Notes: generated by a model from the sequence alone, not told the origin. 64,000 nucleotides of DNA from Papilionanthe hookeriana x Papilionanthe teres (GCA_022702705.1 CM040422.1:40819270-40883269), one strand, 5' to 3'; positions 33,946 to 45,629 are shown, counted from the first letter of the stretch. Numbers and translations: made by a program.

Positions 33946-34610
33946 TGGTGCTACATTTTTAAATTGGAAAAATTTATGAAGTCAGATTTATATATATATT
34001 GATTTAGTTTTATATTGTGTCATACTTATAAAAACAAGTATACGTATCGCTAAAGTAATACAGGGCTCTAGTGGAGACCTGGATATCGATCCCACAGGGA
34101 GTTAATTAATTTTATGGTGTAGCATAGAAATCACTTCTCGAATCACAGCACAATTGCAAGTAATTACTAATCTTATTATTGGAACAAACAATTGTAGTTA
34201 CTAATTCTACCAAAGTGCGTTCTAACTTTCTAGCAAGTTTAACTAACACAAGACTAAATTTATAAAAAAGTTCCATTCTAAAGAAATAATTTTCCTCCTC
34301 TCCAACAATAATATGATGATTTTTGTGACATAGATCAGTGATGCAAATTTATTATGCCAAATAGGAGCATTCCTATTCTTTTTCCTTTTTCAAGCGCATA
34401 AAGAACATTAGCTAATCCTAAGTTTAGTCCCCAAATCTGTGATTAGGCTGGGAGGATACATTCTCTCACTCCAGAGCCCCCCCCCTCCCTTCACCTGAAG
34501 GCTAACTCTCGCTATGGTTTACAAACCCTAGGACCAAATTGAGGATTTCAGCATGTCACTCTACAATCTCCAATTCTATGCTCATCAAAGTATATTTCTC
34601 TATTTTTTTA
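33946..34610 (-). repeat. 3' LTR of element B, truncated
   Basis: Parallels 51107-51815 of the 5' LTR: GGGCTCTAGTGGAG, GGATATCGATCCCACAGGGA, the CAATTGCAAGTAATTACTAATC block and CAATTCTATGCTCATCAAAG. It stops at 34610, where the matching 5' LTR goes on for another ~960 bp. The next base belongs to the integrase of element A. Confidence 0.8.
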
Positions 34611-34924
34611 CAAACGGCTAATAAAAAATAAATTTTTCCAGATGATGGTATGAAAGGTCCCATAAAGTTGAAACCCCATACATCGAAAATTTTGATTTCT
34701 AATATACAGTTTAGAGGCATTTCATCTTTTCTAGATATATTTCTCATTCCTTGACATCGATCACAAGTTTTCACATAATGTCCAACATCTTTAAATAAAG
34801 TAGGCCAATAAAATCCAGAATTTAAAATTTTAAATGCAGTTTTATCAACTCCAAAGTGTCTTCCAAATTCAGAATCGTGACATTTTTGAAAAATTGCAAA
34901 AGTTTCTTCATAAGGTACACATCT
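34611..34924 (-). pseudogene. pol: Integrase N-terminal zinc domain, element A (truncated)
   Basis: The minus strand carries CHDSEFGRHFGVDK and then KTCDRCQGMRNISRKDEMPL, giving the HHCC zinc-binding pattern. FMGPFIPSSGKIYFLLAV follows and is cut at 34611, just before the first catalytic Asp. The apparent continuation of the frame to 34556 is LTR sequence and not integrase. Confidence 0.8.
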
Positions 34925-35788
34925 TCAAATCACAGAATCTCTTCCTATTTTAAATAAATGAGGATCTTCCCAAAAATATGATTTACAATCATTCTTGAAT
35001 TTCTTAATGTATTTACTATTCATCCCATATGGTAAAATATTGCTAACCAAGTAGTTAACTATATCTGCATACCAAGGCATTTGTAATCCTTGAATGACAT
35101 ATAATTGTTCATCCGGGAATTTCTCATTTATATTTTCTTCATAAATCTTCTCATTATTATTTTTTATTCTTGATAAATGATCAGCAATTTGGTTGTTAGT
35201 TCCTTTTTTGTTCACAATTTCAAAATCTAACTCTTGTAAAAGTAAAACCCATCTGATCAATCTAGGTTTAACAACCTTTTTAGACATTAAATACTTTATA
35301 GCAGAATGATCAGTATGCACGATAAATTTTGTTCCAAGAAGATATGGTCTAAATTTATCAAAGGCATATACTATTTCTAAAAGCTCTTTTACAGTAGTTG
35401 TGTAATTTATTTGAGTTTCATTAAGATTTTTGCTAGCATAGTATATAACTTTGAAATGTTTCTCATATTTTTGTCCTAATACAGCTCTAATTGCATAATC
35501 ACTTACATCACACATTGATTCAAAAGGTTCATTCCAATCAGGTGCAACAATGACAAGTGCAATGATTAATTTTTCTTTCAGAATATTGAACGCATTCAGA
35601 CAATCTTCATTAAATTCAAATTTAGCTTCTTTTTCCAATAAATGACAAAGAAGTTTAGCAATTTTAGAAAAATCCTTTATATATCTCCTATAAAATTCAG
35701 CATGACCAAGAAAACTTCTCACATCAGTAACGGTAGTAGGTGGTTGAAGTTCAGCAATAATTTTTACTTTTGCTTGATCAACTTCCAT
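34925..35788 (-). pseudogene. pol: RT C-terminus and RNase H, element A
   Basis: The 287-codon frame starts at VDQAKVKIIAELQPPT and includes VRSFLGHAEFYRRYIKDFS (RT connection). The RNase H follows with CDVSDYAI, then TTVKELLEIVYAFDKFRPYL, FIVHTDHSAIKYL and NNQIADHLSRI. Some catalytic-region substitutions are present (AIRAVLGQ for AIGAVLGQ). It is separated from the upstream RT by stops between 35790 and 35917. Confidence 0.85.
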
Positions 35789-35917
35789 CCCTATTTGTGA
35801 AACTTTATGTCCAAGTACAAAGCCTTATGTGACCATAAATTGACATTTATTCCAGTTTAGACTAAATTTGTTTCTTCACATCTCTTCAAAACTTTCGTTA
35901 TACTTTCCAAGCAAGAT

Positions 35918-36499
35918 TCAAAAGAAGTTCCACAAAACTGAAAAATCGTCCATAAATACTTTAATTCCTTTATCAATCAAATCACAGAATATTGACATCA
36001 TACATCTTTGAAAAGTTGCATGTGCATTGCATAAACCGAAAAGCATTCTTCTAAAGGCAAATGTTCCATACAGACTTGTAAAGGTTGTCTTTTCTTGATC
36101 CTCAGGAGCAACGGGTAATTGATGATAACCAGAATATCCATCCATAAAGTAGAAATATGAGTGTCCAGCTAGTTTATCCAGCATTTGATCCAAGAAAGTT
36201 AAAGGAAAATGATCCCTTCTAGTGGAGTTGTTTAATTTTTTATAGTCAATGCAAATACGCCATCCAGTAACATGTCTTTTTGGGATTAATTCATTTTTTT
36301 CATTAACAATGACAGTTACTTCTTTCTTCGGAACACAATGAATAAGACTCACCCATTGGCTATCCGAAATAGGATAAATAATTCCAACATCTAACCATTT
36401 CAAAATCCCTTTCTTAACAACCTCTTTCATAATTGGATTTAATCTTCTTTGAGGTTCAATAGTGGGTTTACAATTTTCTTTCATTAAAATACTATGCAT
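35918..36499 (-). pseudogene. pol: Reverse transcriptase, element A
   Basis: The 193-codon frame contains WRICIDYKKLNNSTRRDHFP, then DGYSGYHQLPVAPEDQEK and the catalytic VFMDDFSV (Phe in place of the usual Tyr, as in many Athila RTs). It stops 3' of FMDD at 35918. The spacing to the 36605 stop of the previous frame (about 105 bp) is coding-like with stops. Confidence 0.85.
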
Positions 36500-36604
36500 A
36501 TAGATTGAAGGACTTATTCCTTTTATATCTGCAATAGTCCAACCAAAAGCTTTCTTATAATTCTTCAGAACTCCTATTATTTTTTCTTCTTGGTCTTTGC
36601 TTAA

Positions 36605-38098
36605 TTATGAAGATATAATTACAGGTAAAGTTAATGAATTTCCAAGAAATGCATACTTTAAATGTACAGGTAACATTTTTAATTCCAATTCAGAGGCTCT
36701 TTCAATTGAGGGTAAAAGTATATAATTTTTATTTGTATCTAAAATTTCCCAATTTTCATGAATATAATGAGTTTCTTCAGATAAATTTTCTTCATTTAAT
36801 GACTCATTATATAACATAGATTCTTTATCTTTATCATCAGAAATGACCTTACATTTTTCTTGGTAATGCTTTTCAATTATATAATAAAAAATATCCATCC
36901 GATAGTATTTTTCTTTATCAGGATACCTCATTGATTTTAGAACATTGAATGTTATCTCTTGATCATTAACTCTCATCATTAATTCTTCTTTTTGTACATC
37001 AATCATAGCTCGACCGGTAGCTAGAAAAGGTCTCCCTAAAATGATAGGTATTTCTTTATCTTCTTCCATATCTAGAATAATGAAATCCATAGGGAAGATA
37101 AATTTATCTACCTTAACAAGAACATCCTCTATAACTCCTTTAGGATAAGTGATCGATCGATCAACTAACTGAAGAGTTACAGTGGTAGGAGAAATCTCTC
37201 CTAAATCTAACCTTCGAAAGATTGAAAATGGCATGAGATTAATACTAGCTCCTAAATCACATAAGGCTTTTCCACAGAATTTTTCTCCAATAGCACATGG
37301 TATAATGAAACTTCCAGGATCTTTAAGTTTCTGAGGTACTTTCTTCTGAATTATTGCACTACTTTCTTCAATTAATGCAACAGTTTCATAAGCTTCAAAT
37401 TTTCTCTTCTTGCTTAAAATATCCTTCATAAATTTTGCATAGCTTGGCATTTGCTCCAAAGCTTCAGCAAAAGGAATGTTGATAGTAAGTTTCTTAAAAA
37501 TTTTAAAGAACTTAGAAAATTGATGATCAAGCTTCTCCTGTTTAAGTCTTTGAGGAAAAGGTGGTGGTAGTCTTTCAACTTCCACTTCAATAGGTACAAC
37601 AGTCTGATCTTTACTTGGAGAAAGGGTATCTTTAAATTTTTCAATCTCTTCAACTTCTTTCTCTTTTTCAATCTCATTTCGTGTTTTCCCTTTTAATTCC
37701 TTTCCACTTCTAAGTTGTACAGCTTTTGCTTGTTCATGTTCTTTTCCAGATCCTTTAGGATTAATTTCGACAATACTAGGCAGTGTTCCTTGAGGTCTGT
37801 AATTAATGAAATTAGCTATTTGACCCATTTGATTCTCAATATTACGAATAGCAGTGTTTTGACTTTGTAGCTGATTGTTTAGTTGCAAGATCATTTCTTC
37901 TACAGACAACTTTTTCTGCTGATTGTTATAACCAGGAGGATAAGTTGGTCTATAGTTTGAATTTCCTTGATTGTTCCAATTTGGATTAGCATGATGTCCA
38001 TTATTCCAATTAAAATTAGGATGATTTTTCCAACCAGGATTATAATAATTAGAATAAGGGTTATTAGTTTTACTAGCAATAGCTTGCAAAGTTTCCAT
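36605..38098 (-). pseudogene. pol: gag C-terminus and aspartic protease, element A
   Basis: The 497-codon frame is the longest in the window. An Asn/Tyr-rich N-terminus (PYSNYYNPGWKNHPNFNWNN) is the usual Athila Gag tail. A Lys/Glu-rich linker follows, then LRSGKELKGK. The retropepsin site reads ALCDLGASINLMPFSIF, with DLGA, and ends with IPIILGRPFLATGRAMIDVQ. The rest leads toward RT (LELKMLPVHLKYAFLG). It ends in a stop at 36605 that an intact element would not have. Confidence 0.85.
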
Positions 38099-38101
38099 TG
38101 T

Positions 38102-39052
38102 TTAAGAATCATTAGAATTTGCAGAATTGTCATTACTCACGTGCGATATATTAATAGCAAAATTATCTAATTTCTTAGATATCGCAGCCACTTGTGAAGC
38201 TAAATTAGAAAAGGCTTCATTATCATGAAAACTGGCCATTCTTTTAGGATTAACCCTTTTAGAAGGCCATTGAAAATTGTTATTAGCCATTTCTTCAATT
38301 AAGGTGTAGGCTTCTTTAAATGTCTTAGCCATTAAAGAACCACCATTAGCAGCATCAATAATAGATCTAAGTGATCCAATAAGTTAATTATAAAATGTTT
38401 GAATAATTAACCAATCTGGTAAAGCATGATGAGGACATTTTCTTAATGGTTCTTTAAATCTTTCCCAAGCTTCATAAATTGTTTCTCCATCAAATTGCGT
38501 AAATGAAGTAATGTCATTTCTCAATTTAGCAGTTTTAGAAGGAGGAAAATATTTAGCAAGGGGTTTTTGTGCCATATCAGCCCATGTTTTTATAGAACAA
38601 GTTGCTAATGAATTAAGCCACATCTTTGCTTTATCTTTTAAGGAAAAAGGAAAGAGTCTAAGCCTAATAGCATCATCAGAAACATTATTATATTTAAAGG
38701 TAGCACAAAGTTCTAAAAAACTAGCAAGAAGTAAATTTGGATCCTCATTAGGTTTTCCTCCAAATTGATTATTTTGAACCATTTGAATAATATAAGGTTT
38801 AAGCTCAAAAGAATTAGCATCTACAGCTGGTATTTGAATACTAACATGAAGTTCATCAGCTGTAGGGTTTGCATATTCCCTTAATGGTTTATAATTATTT
38901 TGTTAATTAATTTTGATTGGATTTTCATTATTGTTATGTAAATTAGCCATTTCTTGATGTTTCGAAATTTGTTTTCCTTTTTTAATTCTTTTAATTGTTC
39001 TTTCTAATTCAGAACCAAAAGGTAGTAATCCTTCAGATCCAGAACTACGCAT
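38102..39052 (-). pseudogene. gag: gag of element A, three in-frame stops
   Basis: The ATG at 39052 (MRSSGSEGLLPFGSELE) starts 83 nt inside the primer site. The frame is the same throughout, with stops at about 38905, 38384 and 38102. The Retrotrans_gag core is at 38720-38400 (KDKAKMWLNSLATCSIKTW, LAKYFPPSKTAKLRNDI, DWLIIQTFYN). The next part to 38102 (GGSLMAKTFKEAYTLIEEMA) is the following Gag helix region. All breaks are nonsense, not indels. Confidence 0.85.
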
Positions 39053-39124
39053 AAAATTTAAAATATTTTTATATTTATTTTTTATATTTATTTTGATTTT
39101 TACTTTTTATTATATATTATCCTA

Positions 39125-39142
39125 TCCCCGGCAACGGCGCCA
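39125..39142 (-). promoter_or_regulatory. tRNA-Asp primer binding site, element A
   Basis: The plus strand TCCCCGGCAACGGCGCCA equals the 3' end of plant tRNA-Asp(GTC), so the minus strand is fully complementary to it. It lies 6 nt from the LTR edge at 39149. It is the reverse-transcription start site, and it identifies the adjacent LTR as the 5' one. Confidence 0.9.
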
Positions 39143-39148
39143 AAATCA

Positions 39149-41068
39149 TGATGTGATGCGACTTTATAAATGCTTTAAAATACAAGAATTTGATGCCACT
39201 TTTTAGAATATTTAATTCCTGGAAAATGGCTTCAAAAACATGATGCGTGAGGTTTCCTTTTATTAATTTATATTTAGATTTTATAATTATTATAAATTCA
39301 CAATTTTAAACAAAGTATACGTATCGTTAAGTAATACAAGGCTCTAGTGGAGTCTTGGTTATCGATCCCACAGGGATAGTGAATTTATAAAAAGTAAGAA
39401 ATATAAGTAATATATTTGATTTTTCAAATTAAAGGCAATTTATATATAGCTTTTTTTATGTATATTTTTTCAAATTTACTTTACTAATAATTTTTACTAT
39501 AAGAAAGTAAGCAGTAAGCAGTAAAGTAAAGTAAGTAGTAATTAAACTTCAATGCAACTACAAACACGACTTTCTCCTTTTCAACTAATCTAAGATTTAT
39601 AGAATAATTATCTTTTGTAGGGAATTTAGATTATGGTATTATGCCAAATAGAAGCATTCCTATTCTTTACCCTTTAGTCCAGGTGCAAAGAACATTGACT
39701 AATCTATAGATCGGCTCAGGATGTTTTATTAGTAGAATGGGTTAATCTAGGCTCACACTACTAGATGTCCAAGGGTGGCTATGGTCGGCCCTACCAGTGA
39801 CTCGTTACCTTTTTATAAACCAAATTATTAGAATATAGTCGGTCACTCTAAAAACTAATTAATTTTACGCCCAATAAATATTATGTCCTATTTATTTGCA
39901 CTTCACCTTAAATAATCCGTGTATAGCCTGCGATTACCTAAGGATTCATGTGATATCTACAAGTTAAGAATTTATCTCCGGATAGGTCTCAAAATTCTTC
40001 AACAGGTTTTAACAATTTAAATGGCCAATTTAAAAAGTAAACTAAGATCAGGTATTAATATCATCACAATGTTTTAAAATATTTTAAATTTAATTCTCCT
40101 ATAAAATTAAATTAAATTTATAATCTTTTCATAGTTGAGGAGAAAGATAACTAACTGCTCAGAACACATTGAAATAACACAACAAAACATATTTATAAAA
40201 CTTTGAACCAAATTACAAATACTTATCTGAAGTGTTCCTTCAAGTGATCCACTGACTTCTACTGACTCCAAAGTAATGATGAAAGACTCCAACAGCAACA
40301 ACACACAATAACACTCAAAATAAACTCACTAGATACAAAATAAAGTGGCACCTTAAGTATGGAAGATAATAAATAAAACTAAAGAGGGGAGAGAAAATGC
40401 TACAATGGGTAGGTGTACTAGGGGGTTGGGTGAGATTTCTTCTGTTGAATGGGCTTCTATTTATAGAGCTCTGAATTTGACCAGGAGTTGCTTAAGGCAC
40501 CTCTTCAAAATTCATCCAAAATCAATGTATCTTCTAGAAGGTAACTGTCGCGCCTAGTCGCCGGGATCTAGCGCCAGAGTCCGTGACCAGGTCTTTCGCA
40601 CCTCTTTACTTTGAATCACACCTCTTCGCGATCCAGACGATTTCCTTGTATCAAAATATATTGTATTACATGTCCTATATATTAGGAGTAACTACCAGTC
40701 TTCTAGAAGCTCCATTAAGTGCTTAACACCGTCATAATAACTGCCCAAAGTTATCAAAAAATCTTGATAGTGTCTATATCAAACAGGTGCTTAGGCGCTG
40801 ATCCTGGCGCCTAGGCGCGGATCCTGGCGCCTAGGCGCGGATCGTGGCGCCTAGGCGTCGGATCCTGGCGCCAGGCCAATAATTCTAAAATTTTGCTCCA
40901 TAAGCTCCATTTTTGCTCCTTTTTCCTCATTTTTCCTTCTTTTTCTTTCTTGGACTCTTTTTAATCATCTACATTCAAAAACATGAAAATACCTTTCATT
41001 AAAGCATAATATCCTTAAAAATTGAATCATAAATAAGGCATAAAAATGGGTATTTTTTTGGTAGATCA
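39149..41068 (-). repeat. 5' LTR of element A
   Basis: About 1.92 kb, starting TGATGTGATGCG at the left and ending GGTAGATCA at the right (TGATCTACC in element orientation). It has the GGCTCTAGTGGAG and TATCGATCCCACAGGGA boxes at 39350-39378 shared with B. At 40786-40876 it contains a GC-rich 20-bp tandem repeat. Right-flank sequence GGCAC has no testable partner because the 3' end is deleted. The frame 40965-41183 is within the LTR and not a gene. Confidence 0.75.
40786..40876. repeat. 20-bp tandem repeat with GCGCCTAGGCGC palindrome
   Basis: Three full units of GATCCTGGCGCCTAGGCGCG (third unit mutated: GATCG..., ...GCGTC) plus partial copies at both ends. Each unit contains the perfect 12-bp palindrome GCGCCTAGGCGC. 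In the AT-rich LTR this is a striking GC block able to form stable hairpins. Related single copies lie in the C and C' LTRs. Confidence 0.85.
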
Positions 41069-42163
41069 GGCACGTAAAAGGATTACATGAAAAGAAGTTT
41101 ATGAGAACACTACTAGTAAAGATGTTAATCCACACATAGAAGTTCAGGAAAGTAATTAAGTTCTTCCCTTTAGGTAGGTCCAAGTGAAGCTAATTTTTTA
41201 TAAGGCATCTCCTCAAGCTTGTCCTCACTTTTTTTCTTTTGTTTTTTCTTCTTCTTTTTTTTCTTATTTTCTTCTTTTTCTTTTGCTTTTTGCATTTTAC
41301 AAGTGAGGATTAAGGTATCTGGATTGCCTTTAATAATTTTGAACTTCACCCTTTTCATCCTAAATTTGAAACTTTCCACGATCCTTTACCTTATAGGCAT
41401 TTCTTTAGCTTATTATTAATTCATCATAGAGTCTCAATCTTTTCCTTTCACATAAAGTTTTAGGATTCTTAATTCTCCAAATGTACAGTTTTTCTTATTT
41501 TGAATAGTTGACTATAGTCCTATCCTTTTATACCAAATATTTTAGCCTACAAAATTACTTTTGATTTACCAAATGCTTTCATTCAATTTCACAAAATACT
41601 TAAATAAATCAAAATACAGTTATCTAAAATTGAGTTCTATCACAGGAAATCATGTTAATAATTTTGAAAATACTTTTAAACAAGAAATATTAACAGTTAA
41701 TTATTTCCCTCCTTCAACCTTAACTCTTTGAATATCAATAGAATTAACATGGTAAGAACGAGAAGATATAAACATATATAACTCATTCCTCAATATGTTG
41801 GACTTTTCATACCTTTGAGTTTAATCAGGTTTTCTTCATAACTTAGAACAGTACTCCTGAAATAATTAAGAGCATTTCTACATACAAATATGGGTTAGAA
41901 ATTTGCAAGGGAAGAGGTTTAAAATCTTAAAACATAAAATATCAACTAAGCACATAACATTAACATCCAAATGTTACTATCACAGATTAAACTAACGGAC
42001 TAAACACATGCAAATTCCATCACCACAACACATTCATCACAATAAAGTTTGCTACAAATACAACCAAATATTAATTACATCATAAATACAAATCAGAGGG
42101 AGTCTTAGGTACATCAAAAATAATCAACTAATACAAAATATAATGAAAATAAAAATACATAAA
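41069..42163 (-). other. 3' part of element B after env-position ORFs, no gene
   Basis: AT-rich sequence between LTR A and the end of the last env-position ORF of B. A polypyrimidine/poly-Lys low-complexity run lies at 41225-41300. No polypurine tract was found; it was probably lost with the deletion that removed B's 3' end. Confidence 0.4.
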
Positions 42164-43252
42164 CTACCAATCATCATCAACAGAAGCTCCACCATCATCA
42201 GGTTCATCAGGCTGGTATGGAGTGTACTCAGGGTATGTAGGAAATACAACACTAGTGTCTCCCATGAAAAATCTCATTTGTGCGTCATGATATGCTATCT
42301 CACATTCTCACCACCGCACTCATTAATCATCATTTATCTTATTCCTTGTTTCTGGTCCCTCTACTCTAGTGTTCAACTTCTCTAACTGATCCATAACATC
42401 ATGTAGAGTAGGTTCCCTAGATCTATACGGTCTCTCATGACTAGAAGGAGGTTCATCATCTTTCTTACTCCATTTCCATCCGACATGGGCTTCATAGGTT
42501 TTCAGATTTAATTTACTAATGGGCTTCAGGGGATGAACTACCTCATCATTGGCTTAAGTTGCTACACCTGACTGAATACATAAGGCATGAATCAGGCTGG
42601 GGTGTACTAGTCCACCTGTAGTCATTCCTTTTGAACTTGTCAAAATACTCTTATGAATAATAGCTCTAATATTGATATTCTACATGTTCTGAATACAGTA
42701 ATTCAGAACAGCTCTATCTACAGTAATCTCGCTGTGATGACTGGTAGGCAAAAGCCTTGCAGAAATGAAATAATGCCAGGCTTTAGATACATGATTCAAT
42801 GTAGAAAGGGGGAAATTAACTTTTTGTTTCTGTTTAATCTTTTGTTCCCCTTTTTCATCAGTCAACTAGTACATAATCATATCCAATGCTTCATTAGTAA
42901 CAAGAAAATTTTTGTCTTCACATAAGAAGGGTTCTCTCAGCAGATAAAATGCATTTATCTGGGCGAGGGTAAATTCAACCATTTGTTCGCTAACAAGGAT
43001 ATATTCACTCTCAGAATAGTATAAATTTACATAAAATTCCCTTACAATCCCCAGCATCATTATAGCAGTAAAATAATAGAAAATTTCTCATTGACAATTT
43101 TTAATTAGTTCTTCAATAGCACCTCCAAAATTTTCAAAGGCATTTTCTTGAATACACTTCTTATTGCTAAGAAATGTACTGAAGCGGGAATAAGCCTTGA
43201 AATTCACAAATTTACTCTCATCATAATCAAATTTTCTCTTCCCCTTAGCCAT
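42164..43252 (-). pseudogene. Env-position ORF of element B, second copy
   Basis: The minus-strand ATG at 43252 opens with AKGKRKFDYDESKFVNF. The conserved blocks are VREFYVNLYYSE (about 43040), INAFYLLREPF, then NHVSKAWHYFISARLLPTSH and ITVDRAVLNYCIQNM (to 42680). The C-terminus reads YQPDEPDDGGASVDDDW and ends with TAG at 42166-42164. These are hallmarks of the plant-transposon-protein domain that follows pol in Athila elements. Its role is unknown. Stops and shifts are present between the blocks. Confidence 0.7.
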
Positions 43253-44113
43253 TCTTGGAGCCTTTTTTTCTAAAAATATCAAATTTATCCAAATCAATTT
43301 CAAACTAGCAATATAATGGATTCCAAAGTAAATGTAAATAGATAAGAACTTCAATACCATGGAAAATCTCCAAATTTTCTCTAAAAATCTCAAAATTCAT
43401 ATCTTCCTAATGTAGGAGATTTTCACGATCAAAATAAAAAAAAAATAGTTTAAAGTGTAGCTCTTACCAAGAGAAGATGAAATCTGAACTTTTTCGTCCA
43501 TGAAACCGCTTGAAATCAAAATACAAGTGAGCCATAGGTACGAAAATCGGACTTGGCTGGAGGTAGAAGATGATGGTTTGGGCAAAAATGGCAGGTCTAA
43601 GGGTTAAATCGCGAAATTTTGGGGTTTAAAACCTTTTTCTGGTCGAGCATGATCCAACGTTACTGATAGTAGTGTTCGGCGCTATTTTCTACTCTAAAAG
43701 CTAAACTCTCTGTCGTTTGGTGCAGTCCGGCTGGTGATAGTGTCATTCAGTGCCAGTTCAAAAACTGGGCCTCCAACTTTCTTTTGTAATTTCGATCTTT
43801 TCAAGCCCGCTCCGTCATCTAATTAGTCTAATTAATCATTGAATAACATACTAATGCCAAGGAAAATGATATTTTTTAACACAAAACATCACTTTGAAAT
43901 ATAAAATGCAAATTACAAACACATTCAACTAACACTAAACACTACACATTGTCAAGCCATAAAATTCTAAAATCCAGTATCGCACACAACCATAACACAA
44001 TAATGTTGAAAACTAAACAAGAAAGCAAGTCCAAATATAACATTCAAGCAAAGCAAAGCAAAGGAAAGCAATCAGTTCAAATACATAAACACGGAAATAC
44101 AATAATTAAGTCT
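43253..44113 (-). other. Spacer between the two env-position ORFs, contains LTR-like motif
   Basis: No coding frame. Positions 43635-43755 resemble 52500-52605 of the B LTR (shared AAAATAGCGCCG, ACAGAGA and ACCAGC blocks). The rest is A/C-rich low complexity. Confidence 0.5.
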
Positions 44114-45289
44114 TCATTCTTCCTCAGAACTATCATCAACTCTTAAATCTCCAGTTGATTGAACGTGAATGAACTTATTGTAGAATGGATGAAACGGGAA
44201 TTTTTCAGTAGAATCCTCCTCAATCAAACCTTTTATTTTCATCATACGTATCAAACTTCCTTTGAGATACCCAGAAAGATCTAAGTGTTCCTTCGTTCTC
44301 CAATCTAGATGATCAAATAACTTAAATAGATTATTGTTTGCATTCATCAAGTGTTGAACTTCCTTCTCCAATTTCTTAATTTTCTTCAAAATGTTCTGTG
44401 AACTTTTAGGAAAGTAAGGAGGAATAGGTGTCGAACTTTGACATGGTTGATCTTCAATTATACTCATGTCATTCATATCACCAAGCACTTGTTACAATGT
44501 TCATAGTTACAATGTTCATCCGTTGGGTCTATAGGCTTCCACGGAAGAAGTACTCTTTCCCAATTCTCATATAGCACTTGTGATTGACTGCAGAGGAGAA
44601 ATATGGTGGAAGGATGTCCAAGCACATACTTTGATCCATGAATGATCAATCCTAAAATATATTTAACAATTATAGAACCAACATCAATAGGCATCCCCAT
44701 TTGAATACAATAGCTCAAAATAGCACATTCCTTAGTTATTTTACTGATTTTCATAGTTGGGAGAAATTTTCACATATCAAATAATGTAAGTGCTTCAACG
44801 TAGAATTTAACATTGTGCTTGAAAAACTTACATACCTGTTATCTCTTATCTCCCATTCATCACTTTCATCCGTCAAATATATGTATAAATCATTCTTGTT
44901 GTCCTTCGTTGGGGCAAAGTTTGAATAGTTGCAGATTGACACATTCTCAATCATGTATAAATCATTAATCTTTGTGGGAGTAAATATGACAAACCTACCT
45001 CACACATAGACTAATTTTTAGTTGATTTCATGAAGATTTACAAAAAACTCTTTCACAACTGGGACAACTACGAAGGTAGTAGTATAACATAATGCTGCCC
45101 AACATCTCTGAACAATGATTTCTTCAATTTAAGTAGTAGGAGAATTTGTACCTCGATTCACAAAGTCTCATTCTTTAATCAACTTCATCTTTGAGATATT
45201 CTTGTTGAATAGACGTTGCGCTTCGATACTAACGAACTTTCTATGATTGAAAATTTGAAATCTTGAAGTTTCTATCGAGTCGGAGCCAT
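44114..45289 (-). pseudogene. Env-position ORF of element B, first copy
   Basis: The minus-strand ATG at 45289 (MAPTR) is followed by FNHRKFVSIEAQRLFN, then VPVVKEFFVNLHEIN (about 45050), the VYVRGRFVIFTPTKIN block and KEC-AILSYCIQMGMPIDVGSI (44740-44690). The end VDDSSEEE stops at 44114. A coiled-coil-like segment (LKKIKKLEKEVQHLMNANNN) lies at 44400-44330. It is the same domain family as the second copy and as element C. Several frameshifts and stops. Confidence 0.7.
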
Positions 45290-45629
45290 TTGGATGAGAT
45301 TTAGGATCTTCCTTTTCGTTGCTCTGGTAGTTTTTGCGTCTATGGTAGGTTTTGGGAGTTCAAGTGGAAGAATTGCTGCCTAGAACTACCAAAATTCGAA
45401 TTTAAAGACTAAAAACTATTTTCTTAATAGCGGCGCGATCCAACACTGATAACAGCACCTTCAATTTTTGCAAAACTTCATTTTGTCCAAATTTATTCCA
45501 AACATTGATTCAATTCATTTCTTCAATGTTGTTAATGATATTTAAGGAAGGGTAGGACTTAATTAAGTAACAAACAAACACAAATAATACATCAAACAAG
45601 CAAATACTCAGTAACTGTGGGTTGCCTCC
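45290..45629 (-). other. pol-env spacer of element B
   Basis: Non-coding. A short GCGATCC...GATAACAGCACC motif at 45425-45475 resembles the LTR B motif. Near 45615-45660 GGGTTGCCTCCCACAAAGCCC and GTTTAACGTCGTCAG form the well-conserved block that follows pol in Athila elements. Confidence 0.5.

Larger units (their letters stand above)
34611..41068 (-). mobile_element. Athila-like element A, 3'-truncated
   Basis: 5' LTR 39149-41068, exact tRNA-Asp primer site 39125-39142, gag 39052-38384, gag C-terminus/protease 38332-36605, RT 36499-35918, RT end/RNase H 35788-34925, and integrase zinc domain ending at 34611. The integrase catalytic core, env-position ORF and 3' LTR are gone. Breaks are mostly in-frame stops, with few frameshifts, so it looks younger than T1 or T2. 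Confidence 0.85.

Noticed and set aside
34556..34660. Integrase core of element A continuing to 34556
   Set aside because: Bases left of 34611 match the B LTR, so the apparent frame extension is chance.
39125..39142. tRNA-Asp gene
   Set aside because: Only the 18-nt 3' end is present, next to an LTR in the spacing of a primer binding site. No other tRNA arms are seen.
41170..41419. Lys-rich minus frame and Phe-rich plus frame
   Set aside because: Both are produced by one polypyrimidine low-complexity run.
42143..42925. Plus-strand frames (80 and 90 codons) in the env-position region
   Set aside because: They are antisense to the better supported minus-strand ORF with conserved blocks and acidic C-terminus.
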